DNA of 64,000 nt from CAYQNU01 sp964419055 (GTDB lineage: Bacteria > Bacteroidota > Bacteroidia > Flavobacteriales_D > Parvicellaceae): NCBI GenBank assembly GCA_964419055.1, contig CAYQNU010000001.1, forward strand, positions 372,001 through 436,000, given 5' to 3'. The stretch's first letter is position 1. Each line of letters opens with the position of its first letter. The notes under the pieces are model-generated. The model did not search any database. It had not been told where the DNA came from and saw only the letters and a list, made by a program, of their open reading frames with translations. A program made the position numbers and the translations under genes. Shown one piece after another: positions 34,901 through 42,601 of the stretch.

Positions 34901-35186
34901 CATCGCTTCCTTGACCTATTAGGCCTCGATATTCCATCACTATTTTTCCGGTTTCTAATTCCCATTTTTTTATGGTTTTATCAAAACTGCACGTTATAGC
35001 ATATTTTCCATCATTTGAAAGTTCTAAATCTCTAATTTGCCCCATATGTCCATTTGGGTTGATGCGCAGAAACATATTGTTTTGGGCTATAAAACAGTTA
35101 AATCCATTGAAAATAAATAGAATAAATACCGCAATACATAGGGGATGTAGAGTAGATTTATGACAAACGTTGCTTTGATGTATCAT
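31911..35186 (-). CDS. exported WD40-repeat / caspase (C14) family protein
   Basis: 1091 aa. A hydrophobic leader (CIAVFILFIFNGFNCFIAQ) precedes WD40-type repeats (about 45-540; SNDGKYAITCSFDKTIKKW and SNNGKRLITCGNDKTIRIW at the two ends). A linker with an Ig-like strand region follows (about 690-790), then a caspase-like peptidase domain (about 800-1090) with the His899 (VAGHG) and Cys949 (DTCHSG) dyad. An EF-hand-like loop DLNNDGLIVLSEL lies near the end, which may bind calcium. The catalytic pair is intact. The leader argues for a periplasmic or surface location rather than a cytoplasmic death effector. Substrate unknown. Confidence 0.88.
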   Translation of the reverse strand: MIHQSNVCHKSTLHPLCIAVFILFIFNGFNCFIAQNNMFLRINPNGHMGQIRDLELSNDGKYAITCSFDKTIKKWELETGKIVMEYRGLIGQGSDGMVYHIALSPDNKYLAAAGWFGANDESEIIGDVRIYDYKTGKMVRVLKGLEGTPKGMGFSNDSKQFICGDENSNIIKWDIETGKKLANFIYHINEYGKELFRVEIVNDKMLTIDWRGHLCLWDIHSPNKPLKIEKKIIRKMLYNDIGPITFSSNLEDVVVSLNMFIVILDKNLKYKSHIQRKSDPGFIKFSPDGQKMLVGTVASGDENRYCSVFTKNAATGKFDQEITYTMHQNTVIAGGILSNNEFVTAGGENDELHVWRINADKTTQLLKEFIGVGQIIYASALDNQTVGYTGTWTANFGKSDLLHTFDLFLKEFKPVADVSIPFRKSNETWQNYSFGIHNTGVATNIFSGLIIKRSDRVVDTIHREYWNGSMHNSYTFTDNGFIISGGSYGVLKAYDRNTVETNTFIGHEGDIWGCALSNNGKRLITCGNDKTIRIWPLEKIGIVNSKPPTVSVREAMQELEVPLDETVYKKIFTQIGVYHLADTRTYEAWETIIKKLKEGDWPCTFLVNALNNMKTTNIYPIVSMFFTEAGEWVIWNEEGYFTSSKNGAQYVGYHINQGKDKEAKFYPFEQFDLKFNRPDIILEDLEIGYEGIIDFYKQSYIKRLKKHGLTLENLQNDIHAPEMEIVSHTKPEKSDFASITFHASDSKYPLDRVVVHINGVPIYGKKGMAISSAQKVTKTLEIELAKGKNKIEISVFNEKGTESLREYIVIENGEPIEKPNLYIVSIGTSNYKNKKFNLKYAAKDAQDVVETFKNDPLYNQVYSRVIVNEEVTSASIAQLKNFLGGATRNDVVMVFVAGHGLLDINLDYYYAAYDVDFDNPQINGIPYENIENLLEGIRALKKLLIMDTCHSGELDAEEVETAATSEVENGDIQFRNVGNGIRKKQGVGVMNTSEMVKELFVDLRKGTGATVISSSGGAEYAMESATWKNGLFTYCLLNGLKSKKADLNNDGLIVLSELKNYVQSEVSVLSKGKQTPTSRIENLTLDYGIWK

Positions 35187-35238
35187 AGGGTAATTGGTTT
35201 TTCTGCCTCAAAAGTAAATTAAATTATTTTTTTATAAA

Positions 35239-35284
35239 TACGTAATTATACGTACAAACAGTTTTTTTAAAGTACTCACCTTTG
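35239..35284 (+). promoter_or_regulatory. dyad TACGTA-ATTA-TACGTA plus CACCTTTG -7-like element
   Basis: TACGTAATTATACGTA at 35239-35254 is followed 42 bp (start to start) later by TTTG of CACCTTTG (35277-35284). The same motif and the same 42-bp distance occur at 53664-53709. Probably an activator site placed around -40 of the OmpA/PD40 gene promoter. Confidence 0.5.
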
Positions 35285-35320
35285 TCCCCAAGTATTGCTA
35301 ACCTTAATAATTTTAAAAAA

Positions 35321-37960
35321 ATGAAAATGAAAATGATCTCGAGCTTAATGGCATTGTTCATTAGCTTTGGGGCTATGGCCCAACTCTCTTATGAAGAGTT
35401 TAAAGAAGTGTATAAACCTCACTACGAAAAAGTTTCGCCAACATGGGGACCAGTTACTACCTACAACGGTATGGGTAATGGTAAATATGGAGCGGCATTA
35501 ATTTATTTGTATGATGAATACACAAAAGACAGTGAGCTTCAAACCAACATCATTGGTATTTTGTCAAGTGCTGACCGTGAAAAAGTAGCACAAGGACTTA
35601 AAGAAGCAGGTGCTGAATATGCTGTAAAAGTAATGGGATTGATTAAAGATCCTTGGCAAGTAGAAATTGCTTGGTTCTTAGATAGAGAAACCTATCAAAA
35701 CATTGCGCCAGCGTTGCCAGCGTTAAAAAACTATAAACCTGGCACATCTCAATTTTTATTAAAGAAAGATGTGGGTACATTTGGTTTGTTGTATGCTGGA
35801 CTAGGTTTCGACTTGGGATTTACTCCATTGGCAGGTTTAGACACTTATATTGAAGCATATAACAATACTCCCAATAAAAGAAATAGCTTAGATACAACAG
35901 ATTTATCAACTTACACGTTGACAAATTTTTTAACAGGACATAATAAAATTAAAGGTTTTAACTTAACAGGGGCGATTAAATTATCCAAATATTGGTATTT
36001 AGACGCTACATTCCAAAAGAGGTCTTCTGTAGCCTCTGGTGGAGGTGATAATTGGACAAAAGACTTGAAGTTTGGAATGACCACTTTTAACCTTGATTTT
36101 ATGAAAATGAAAGAAGCTAAAACGATTTCTTTTGTACAAGGTTTTGGCGCTCAATATACCTTTACCAATGTAAAGAATAGAGTTTCTTTTGGCAGTAATT
36201 CAGGAAAATATGAAAAAATTGATAGCACCAACAATTCAACGTATGGTGTAAATTACAAATTTGGATTTATCATAAACCCAGAAAAACTTCCTGTTGCTTT
36301 TACCATTTTACCTTATTGGCAATTAAATTTAAAAAAATTAGATTTTTATCCTTTGTGGCAATATAGTCCTCAAGGATTTAGCGCTCCTTCTAGAGAAGAG
36401 TTTCAATCGTCTGCTGGTAATGTAGGAATTCAGGCATCCGTTATCTACAAATTTGGTAAAGTTCAAAAACCAAAAGAATACCCAACATTCCAAGAAGAAT
36501 TGATGTCAACAATGGATAAAGGGTTGAATACTGTTTACAGTGAGTTGTTGCCAATGGTTACACCAGATGGTCGTACGATGTATTTTGTAAGAGATGGTCA
36601 CCCATTGAATACTAATGGTGCAGCAGGTTCTCAAGATGTATGGGTAAGTGATGTTTCTAATGGAGTAGCAAATGCCACTGCTACAAGAATGGGATTACCC
36701 TTTAACGATCAAAAATACAACAGTGTGTGTGGTGTAAGTCCGGATGAAAATACTTTAATTATCAAAAATGCCTACAACAATGGCGTGTATGAAGGAAGTG
36801 GATATTCTATGGTTTATAGAACTAAAGATGGATGGAGTAAACCACAAGCGATGGACATCAAAGATTACAAAAACATGACCAAAGGTCGTTACGTAGGTGC
36901 TTACTGGACACAAGATGGTAAAAGTTTAGTAATGTGTTTCTCTGAAAGCAGCACAAGCGATTTACAAGATTTATATGTGTCTCATAAACAACCAGATGGT
37001 TCTTGGTCAAGACCTATGAATTTAGGTGAAGAAATCAATACCAAACAAGGTGAACACTCTCCGTTTTTAGCTTCTGATGGTAAAACATTGTATTTCTCAT
37101 CTAATAGAGAAGGAGGTCAAGGTGATTACGACATTTGGTACTCAAAAAGAATGGATGATTCATGGACAAAATGGTCAAAACCAGTAAACATGGGTAGCGA
37201 AGTAAACACCAATGCTTTTGACGCTTACTATACTATTGACGCCAAAGGAGAATATGCTTATATGGTTTCTTCTAAAAACTCAAAAGGCCAAGAAGATATC
37301 GTAAGAATTAAATTGGCTCAAGAAGCACAACCAGACCCAGTTGTATTAATCAAAGGACGTGTATTGAACGCTAAAACCAACGAGCCTCTTGAAGCAAATA
37401 TTGCTTATAACGGTTTGGTGGATGGTAAAAACTATGGTATTGCTCGTACAAACCCTGCTACAGGAGAATACAAAATAGTATTGCCTTACGGTGTAAAATA
37501 TGACTTTAGCGCTAATGCTGCCAACTTCATTGGGGTATCTGAAACAATGGATTTGACAAGTGTGGGAGGTTACCAAGAAATCACTAAAGATTTATACTTA
37601 GTGCCAATTGAAGTAGGATCAACTGTACGTCTGAACAACATTTTCTTTGAAACAGGTAAATCAGAATTAAAATCAGAGTCTTACAATGAGTTGAATAGAG
37701 TAGTAGAAATGCTTACTCAAAACCCATCTATGACCATCGAATTATCAGGTCACACTGATAACGTAGGTAATGATGCCTCAAACAAAAAATTATCTCAAGA
37801 CCGAGCCAACGCTTGTAAAGCGTATTTAGAAAGCAAAGGCATTGATGCTTCAAGATTAAAAGCCGTAGGTTATGGAAAAGACAAACCTGTTGCTGATAAC
37901 GGAACTGAAGAAGGAAAAGCCTTAAACAGACGTGTTGAGTTTACTATCCTTACTAAATAA
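35321..37960 (+). CDS. OmpA-family outer membrane protein with PD40 repeats
   Basis: About 879 aa from the ATG at 35321; upstream TTG codons overlap the promoter. After a leader ending in GAMAQ comes an N-terminal part with a probable outer-membrane beta-structure (about 130-390), PD40/WD40-like blades (about 400-650; DGRTMYFVRDGH, DGKTLYFSSNREGGQGDYDIW), a carboxypeptidase-regulatory-like domain (about 660-740) and a C-terminal OmpA peptidoglycan-binding domain (LSGHTDNVGNDASNKKLSQDRA...GYGKDKP...NRRVEF). It anchors an envelope assembly to peptidoglycan. It resembles PorE-like proteins, but an N-terminal TPR region is not evident. Confidence 0.85.
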   Translation: MKMKMISSLMALFISFGAMAQLSYEEFKEVYKPHYEKVSPTWGPVTTYNGMGNGKYGAALIYLYDEYTKDSELQTNIIGILSSADREKVAQGLKEAGAEYAVKVMGLIKDPWQVEIAWFLDRETYQNIAPALPALKNYKPGTSQFLLKKDVGTFGLLYAGLGFDLGFTPLAGLDTYIEAYNNTPNKRNSLDTTDLSTYTLTNFLTGHNKIKGFNLTGAIKLSKYWYLDATFQKRSSVASGGGDNWTKDLKFGMTTFNLDFMKMKEAKTISFVQGFGAQYTFTNVKNRVSFGSNSGKYEKIDSTNNSTYGVNYKFGFIINPEKLPVAFTILPYWQLNLKKLDFYPLWQYSPQGFSAPSREEFQSSAGNVGIQASVIYKFGKVQKPKEYPTFQEELMSTMDKGLNTVYSELLPMVTPDGRTMYFVRDGHPLNTNGAAGSQDVWVSDVSNGVANATATRMGLPFNDQKYNSVCGVSPDENTLIIKNAYNNGVYEGSGYSMVYRTKDGWSKPQAMDIKDYKNMTKGRYVGAYWTQDGKSLVMCFSESSTSDLQDLYVSHKQPDGSWSRPMNLGEEINTKQGEHSPFLASDGKTLYFSSNREGGQGDYDIWYSKRMDDSWTKWSKPVNMGSEVNTNAFDAYYTIDAKGEYAYMVSSKNSKGQEDIVRIKLAQEAQPDPVVLIKGRVLNAKTNEPLEANIAYNGLVDGKNYGIARTNPATGEYKIVLPYGVKYDFSANAANFIGVSETMDLTSVGGYQEITKDLYLVPIEVGSTVRLNNIFFETGKSELKSESYNELNRVVEMLTQNPSMTIELSGHTDNVGNDASNKKLSQDRANACKAYLESKGIDASRLKAVGYGKDKPVADNGTEEGKALNRRVEFTILTK

Positions 37961-38018
37961 TCACGTGTAGATTGATATCATTTAACATACCTTTTATGAG
38001 GTAGCATACACAAAAAAA

Positions 38019-38054
38019 GAAAAAGCCTTAGCATTGAGTTGTTAAGGCTTTTTC
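38019..38054 (+). terminator. rho-independent terminator
   Basis: GAAAAAGCCTTA pairs perfectly with TAAGGCTTTTTC (12 bp, 12-nt loop), about 60 bp after the OmpA/PD40 stop codon. Confidence 0.88.
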
Positions 38055-38283
38055 GATTTTAAAGTATGAACTTTTAGGAGGAACATGACTTTTAGATTCG
38101 GTTAATTGTTCTACTTCACATAAAAATCAATTATTCTGGGTTGAACTCATTGTGATTTAGCAGACTAAAATCCAACAAATTCGGCTTGGCTAAATGTTTA
38201 TTATATAATTTGAACTAGAATTCTTATCACGAATTTGATGGCTATCGGATCAGGTTAATAGACAAAAATGAGGCTTTTTTTTA

Positions 38284-38401
38284 TAATCCCGAAGGGATTA
38301 CATAATTATTGAAAAGGTTATTCCCGAAGTTGTTCGACCCCGAAGGGGTCGTATAGTAGTTGATTGATAGTAGTTTATAATTATTTGAATCCTTCGGATT
38401 C
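38284..38401. repeat. cluster of three CCGAAGG/CCTTCGG mini-hairpins
   Basis: Perfect short hairpins: TAATCCC-GAA-GGGATTA (38284-38300), CGACCCC-GAA-GGGGTCG (38335-38351) and GAATCC-TTC-GGATTC (38387-38401); a half-site CCCGAAG lies at 38323. The rest of 38055-38467 is AT-rich and without a gene; a partial GGCTATCGGATCAGG (as at 24929) lies near 38239. Confidence 0.75.
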
Positions 38402-38467
38402 TTTAGTGGTTTTAATAAAAAAAGAATTACATTTGAACTACTTAAATCCAATTTTAGTAGAAAAAAA

Positions 38468-38875
38468 TTGAAAACAAAACTACTCCTCTTATTCTCCCTA
38501 GTGCTGATAACACTCATCAGTGTAAATTCTTGTAAAAAAGATTATCCAAGAGATATACCGAGAGCGATAAAAAAAATGATAAGGTTTAAAAAACAAGACT
38601 GTAAAGATCAAGATCGTTGCCGATGCGCACAAGATGGATCAAATTGTTGGGAAATTATTGAATTTATTCAAAATGATGAATTGAAATATGTTGTGTTGGA
38701 ATCATCACTTAGTTTTACTCATGGCACTTTAAAGGTCTATAATACTGAAGGAAATTTAATTTGTGGTCCTGAATCTATAAGTAATAATAGTCTAGATTCA
38801 ACACGTTGTGATAATATTTTAAGATCAACAAAAGTTAGATCAATTTGGAAAGAGAACGTAAATGATTATCATTAA
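38468..38875 (+). CDS. small lipoprotein, first of a tandem pair
   Basis: 135 aa starting with TTG where the neighbouring paralog has ATG in the same context. Leader MKTKLLLLFSLVLITLISVNSC with lipobox Cys22, then KKDYPRDIP. The mature part has Cys pairs (CKDQDRCRC, NCWEI) and a late Cys. Function unknown. The leader and first mature residues are about 90% identical in DNA to the next gene while the rest has diverged strongly. Confidence 0.75.
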   Translation: MKTKLLLLFSLVLITLISVNSCKKDYPRDIPRAIKKMIRFKKQDCKDQDRCRCAQDGSNCWEIIEFIQNDELKYVVLESSLSFTHGTLKVYNTEGNLICGPESISNNSLDSTRCDNILRSTKVRSIWKENVNDYH

Positions 38876-38886
38876 AAATAACTAAA

Positions 38887-39276
38887 ATGAAAACAAAACT
38901 ACTCCTCTTATTCTGCTTAGTACTAATAACCCTTATCAGTGTAAATTCTTGTAAAAAAGATTTCCCAAGAGATATCCCTCAATGGTTAAAGGAAAAGATA
39001 AAGCAACGAAAAAAACAGTGTGATATTCAATGTCAATGCAATGATGGCTCTGGACTTTGTTGGACAATAAAGGAGTTTAATCAAAATGGTGAAACAAAGT
39101 TTGTAATAATAAAAGGAGGTATAAATATTGCAAGAACAGTAGAAATGCAAGTTTATAGCTATGATGGAAATCTAATTTGTAATACAACCGTTATAGCTTA
39201 CCCAAATAGTTTAGCTCAATGCGATAATGTTTTACAATCAAATTTAATTAGAGAAATTTGGAAGGAACATTATTGA
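38887..39276 (+). CDS. small lipoprotein, second of a tandem pair
   Basis: 129 aa, ATG start, lipobox VNSC at residue 22, then KKDFPRDIP. It shares with its paralog the pattern CQC..GSGLCWTI..F.QNGE and the end RCDN/QCDN..L.S....IWKE. No known domain. The pair is 11 bp apart and probably co-transcribed. Confidence 0.8.
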   Translation: MKTKLLLLFCLVLITLISVNSCKKDFPRDIPQWLKEKIKQRKKQCDIQCQCNDGSGLCWTIKEFNQNGETKFVIIKGGINIARTVEMQVYSYDGNLICNTTVIAYPNSLAQCDNVLQSNLIREIWKEHY

Positions 39277-39315
39277 TTGATGAGGTTTTAAATAGGATTG
39301 AACATATTAACTTTC

Positions 39316-39939
39316 CTAACCCTCCATAGCCACCACAGCTCTCACTCCTGGCACTTGTGATTTAAGTAAAGATTCAATTCCTCCTTTTAAAGTTGCTGTA
39401 GATGATGGACATCCGCTACACGAACCTCTCAATACCACATTAACGATACCTGATTCGGGTTCGAATGAGTGAAAATCAATTGCGCCACCATCGCTTTCAA
39501 CAGCAGGTTTCACGTATTCTTCCAATAAGTCAAAGATTTTTTTATCCATTTCAGTATTCAACTGAGGTTTTTCAGAAATGACCACTTTTTCTTGGTTAAC
39601 ATTTTCAATAGCAATTTCTCTGTGTGAGGGCATTTTTTCTACTGCGGCATCGTTATTTTCCAACCAATCTTTAACAAAATCACGCAAATCTTTTGATATT
39701 AAAACCCAATCGATGTTGCTGTTTTTTGTAACAGTAACAAAATTATTGGCAATAAACACCGACTTTACAAACGGAAATCCAAACAACGCTTCAGCCATTG
39801 AAGAATGACCTTTAGCTTCTTGAACGGTTAAAAATTCAGCAGATTCTCCACCATTGAGCAACATAATATCGGCTACAAACTTAATCGTAGCGGGGTTTGG
39901 AGTCAATTCAGCATATACAGTAACAGCTCTTTTTAACAT
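39316..39939 (-). CDS. NifU-like (Nfu) iron-sulfur cluster carrier
   Basis: 207 aa. An N-terminal Nfu_N domain (about 1-90, TPNPATIKFVADI) is followed by a NifU C-terminal domain (about 120-205) with the cluster-binding CSGC motif (Cys174, Cys177). It delivers [4Fe-4S] clusters to target enzymes, in the cytoplasm. The gene is divergent from the gamma-carbonic anhydrase gene. Confidence 0.92.
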   Translation of the reverse strand: MLKRAVTVYAELTPNPATIKFVADIMLLNGGESAEFLTVQEAKGHSSMAEALFGFPFVKSVFIANNFVTVTKNSNIDWVLISKDLRDFVKDWLENNDAAVEKMPSHREIAIENVNQEKVVISEKPQLNTEMDKKIFDLLEEYVKPAVESDGGAIDFHSFEPESGIVNVVLRGSCSGCPSSTATLKGGIESLLKSQVPGVRAVVAMEG

Positions 39940-39955
39940 AATGGCAAAATTTTAG

Positions 39956-39963
39956 TACATTTG
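39956..39963 (+). promoter_or_regulatory. -7 promoter element
   Basis: TACATTTG, 24 bp before the ATG at 39988. Identical in sequence to the -7 element of ndk (41990). Confidence 0.65.
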
Positions 39964-39987
39964 CAAAGGTATATAACAAAATTTAAT

Positions 39988-40500
39988 ATGGCACTTATAA
40001 AAACAGTTCAAGGCGCTACACCTCAATTTGGTGCCGATTGTTATTTAGCAGAAAACGCTACAATTATTGGAGATTTGATTTGTGGCGATCAATGCAGTTT
40101 TTGGTTTCAAGCGGTGGTAAGAGCCGATGTACATTCCATCAGAATGGGCAATAAAGTAAATGTACAAGATGGCGCAGTAGTGCATTGTACTTATAAAAAA
40201 TCACCCACCAATATTGGCAATAATGTATCTATTGGTCACAAAGCCATTGTGCACGGATGTACCATTCACGATAATGTGCTGATAGGAATGGGCGCTATTG
40301 TGATGGATGACTGTGTGATAGAAGCTAATTGCATTATAGCAGCAGGTGCTGTGGTAACACAAGGCACTGTGGTAAAAAGTGGTTCGGTATATGCAGGCAC
40401 GCCTGCCAAAAAAGTCAAAGATCTTGACCCGGCTTTGTTTGAAGGGGAAGTGATGCGCATTGCCAACAATTATGTGATGTATTCTGATTGGTACAAATAA
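39988..40500 (+). CDS. gamma-carbonic anhydrase family protein (left-handed beta-helix)
   Basis: 170 aa from the ATG at 39988; an earlier TTG is part of the -7 element and is rejected. Hexapeptide repeats (IIGDLICGDQ, IGNNVSIGHKAIVHGC) form a left-handed beta-helix. The zinc-binding His residues typical of the family are visible (VHC, IGHKAIVHG). Members bind metal; many bacterial ones have weak or no carbonic anhydrase activity. Confidence 0.9.
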   Translation: MALIKTVQGATPQFGADCYLAENATIIGDLICGDQCSFWFQAVVRADVHSIRMGNKVNVQDGAVVHCTYKKSPTNIGNNVSIGHKAIVHGCTIHDNVLIGMGAIVMDDCVIEANCIIAAGAVVTQGTVVKSGSVYAGTPAKKVKDLDPALFEGEVMRIANNYVMYSDWYK

Positions 40501-40523
40501 ACCAAAACAGTAGTGATAATTAA

Positions 40524-41384
40524 ATGAGAGTATCTTTTTTTATAGCATTCTTTTTTTTATTTGCGTTTGGTCAACGTTTCTTTGCTCAAAAGGCTAAAGA
40601 AACCTATGTGGCTATTTATTTTGAAACCAATCAACATAAATTAACACCCAAAAACGAGCAAAAAATAGATAGTTTAATGAAAGTAGTACCTTTTGATAGA
40701 ATCTATCTAGAAGGATATGCCGATAGCACCGGAAATGTAAAATACAATATGCAGCTCAGTAAAAAAAGAGCCGAAGAAATAGTCAATTACATTAAAATCA
40801 AACACGGCTATCACAATATTGAATGGACCTACAAGGGACAAGAACATACAGAGCAAAAAGACCTTTCCAATCAAAGAAGGGTAGACATTGTTTTCTATAA
40901 AAACCCAGCTAAAGAACAAGAACAAAAAATAACAGAAGTTAAAGTTGAAAAGGAAGTAGTAAAAACCAAAATTATTCTACCCGTCAAAGTTATTGAGGCG
41001 AATTCAACAGATCCGAGCAAAGATGAAAAAATGAACGAAATCTTTACACAAGACGTGATTGTTTTTAATAATGTGCTTTTCGAACCCGGTAGTGATGAGT
41101 TTTTGCACAACAAAACACCCAACGAGTTGTATTATTTGGCGTATGCTCTCGATTCTATGCCCTCCATAAAAATTGAAATTGCAGGTCATGTATGTTGTGT
41201 CGATAATTTGAAGTTGTCTGAAAAAAGAGCTAAAGCCGTATACCAGTTTTTGATAAACCAAGGAATTGACAAAAAACGACTCAGCTACAAAGGGTATAGC
41301 AATAAACAGCCTGTAGTAAAAGAAATTACACCCGAAGATGAACGAAAAAATAGGCGTGTAGAAGTAAAAATTTTAGAAAGATAG
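40524..41384 (+). CDS. exported protein with two OmpA-like domains
   Basis: 286 aa with a signal peptide ending in RFFAQ. It has two OmpA-like peptidoglycan-binding modules: one at about 28-135 (IYFETNQHKLTP...LEGYADSTGNVKYNMQLSKKRA) and one at about 180-285 (VLFEPGSDEF...IAGHVCCVDNLKLSEKRA...NRRVEVKIL). The second has CCVDN in place of the usual TDNxG loop. Tandem OmpA domains are uncommon. Start 24 bp after the gamma-carbonic anhydrase stop suggests an operon. Confidence 0.85.
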   Translation: MRVSFFIAFFFLFAFGQRFFAQKAKETYVAIYFETNQHKLTPKNEQKIDSLMKVVPFDRIYLEGYADSTGNVKYNMQLSKKRAEEIVNYIKIKHGYHNIEWTYKGQEHTEQKDLSNQRRVDIVFYKNPAKEQEQKITEVKVEKEVVKTKIILPVKVIEANSTDPSKDEKMNEIFTQDVIVFNNVLFEPGSDEFLHNKTPNELYYLAYALDSMPSIKIEIAGHVCCVDNLKLSEKRAKAVYQFLINQGIDKKRLSYKGYSNKQPVVKEITPEDERKNRRVEVKILER

Positions 41385-41386
41385 CT

Positions 41387-41899
41387 TTGAAAAATTCACC
41401 TAAATACCTTCAAAATTTTATCGTTTTTGTCTTGTTCGTTACGGTCATCAGTTATACTACAGAGGGATGTACCATAACTGATAAAAGGCACGATAAAAAA
41501 GCAGTAAAACCAGTAACCATTAATGAAGCGGGGTTAACAAAATCAATTGACAGCATTATGCAACAACAAATTGTTTGTTGGAATGAGGGCGATATTCCAT
41601 GTTTTATGGAAGCTTATTGGAAATCAGATTCATTACTTTTTATTGGAAAATCTGGCATCAACTACGGATGGCAAAAAACATTGGACAACTACCTAAAATC
41701 CTACAGTTCAAAAGAAGAAATGGGGATTTTGAAATTCGATAATCAAATCATGGACCTTCTAGATTCCAATACGTTTCAGGTCATTGGAAAATGGCATTTG
41801 CAACGCAACGATACCTTAGGCGACCTCCAAGGTCATTACTCCCTAATTTGGCAACAAAAAAACGGTAAATGGGTTATTATTAGCGATCATTCGAGTTAG
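41387..41899 (+). CDS. NTF2-like (SnoaL/DUF4440-type) exported protein
   Basis: 170 aa, starting with TTG 2 bp after the previous stop. A hydrophobic leader ends near TTEGC, a possible lipobox. The mature part has the NTF2/DUF4440 pattern (SIMQQQIVCWNEGDIPCFMEAYW...GHYSLIWQQKNGKWVIISDH). Such cone-shaped folds bind small molecules; no activity can be assigned. Probably co-transcribed with the OmpA-like gene. Confidence 0.75.
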   Translation: MKNSPKYLQNFIVFVLFVTVISYTTEGCTITDKRHDKKAVKPVTINEAGLTKSIDSIMQQQIVCWNEGDIPCFMEAYWKSDSLLFIGKSGINYGWQKTLDNYLKSYSSKEEMGILKFDNQIMDLLDSNTFQVIGKWHLQRNDTLGDLQGHYSLIWQQKNGKWVIISDHSS

Positions 41900-41965
41900 T
41901 TGTCGTTTATTTTGATATTCATAACGAAACCAACCTTAAAATTCCCATCACAAAATGCATCTTTT

Positions 41966-41997
41966 TTGACAATAACAAAAAATTTGTAGTACATTTG
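41966..41997 (+). promoter_or_regulatory. promoter of ndk (TTG...TACATTTG)
   Basis: TTG at 41966-41968 and TACATTTG at 41990-41997, spacer 21 bp; 51 bp upstream of the ATG. Confidence 0.6.
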
Positions 41998-42048
41998 CAG
42001 CCCCTTAAAAATGAGGCAATAAAAAAATAAAGACTAAAAAAGTTAATT

Positions 42049-42471
42049 ATGTCAGGAAATAGAACATTTACTATGCTTAAGCCAGATGCGGTAGAAGCAA
42101 ACAACATCGGCAATATTCTTCAAATGATTACAGACGCTGGTTTTACTATCAAAGCAATGAAATTGAGAAGATTAACAACAGAACAAGCCATGAAATTTTA
42201 CGAAGTGCATTCGGCTCGTCCTTTTTACATGGAATTAGTTGAATACATGACTTCTGGTCCTATCGTAGCTGCTATCTTAGAAAAAGAAAATGCAGTTGCT
42301 GATTTCCGTACATTAATCGGAGCTACCGATCCTGCAGAAGCTGCGCCTAACACTATTAGAGCAAAATACGCTGAATCTAAAGCTAAAAATGCTGTTCACG
42401 GAAGTGATAGCGATGAAAATGCTGCTATTGAAAGCGCTTTTCACTTTAGCAATAACGAAATAGTAGGATAA
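42049..42471 (+). CDS. ndk: nucleoside diphosphate kinase
   Basis: 140 aa. Transfers the gamma-phosphate of ATP to nucleoside diphosphates via a phospho-histidine, in NAVHGSDSDENA. The N-terminal FTMLKPDAVEANNIG and ATDPAEAAPNTIRAKY are family signatures. Complete, with its own promoter and a strong terminator. Confidence 0.97.
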   Translation: MSGNRTFTMLKPDAVEANNIGNILQMITDAGFTIKAMKLRRLTTEQAMKFYEVHSARPFYMELVEYMTSGPIVAAILEKENAVADFRTLIGATDPAEAAPNTIRAKYAESKAKNAVHGSDSDENAAIESAFHFSNNEIVG

Positions 42472-42496
42472 GCAAAACCCTATTCATATATCATTT

Positions 42497-42531
42497 AAAA
42501 AAGTCCGAATAACTGCTATTCGGACTTTTTT
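42497..42531 (+). terminator. rho-independent terminator
   Basis: Perfect 15-bp stem AAAAAAGTCCGAATA / TATTCGGACTTTTTT with a 5-nt loop, 25 bp after ndk. Confidence 0.93.
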
Positions 42532-42576
42532 TTGTTTTATGTCACCCACACGACAATAGGTAAATTCAGCTTACGT

Positions 42577-42584
42577 TAACTTTG
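42577..42584 (+). promoter_or_regulatory. -7 promoter element
   Basis: TAACTTTG, 17 bp before the ATG at 42602. Confidence 0.5.
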
Positions 42585-42601
42585 TACAAAAATCATCAAC
42601 T

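Noticed and set aside
31911..35186. Caspase protein as cytoplasmic anti-phage death effector
   Set aside because: It has a hydrophobic leader and no defence genes next to it, so I treat it as an envelope protein.
38145..38245. Second copy of the MITE-like element
   Set aside because: Only short shared words (CTAAAATCCAA, GAACTCA) were seen; no paired inverted ends.
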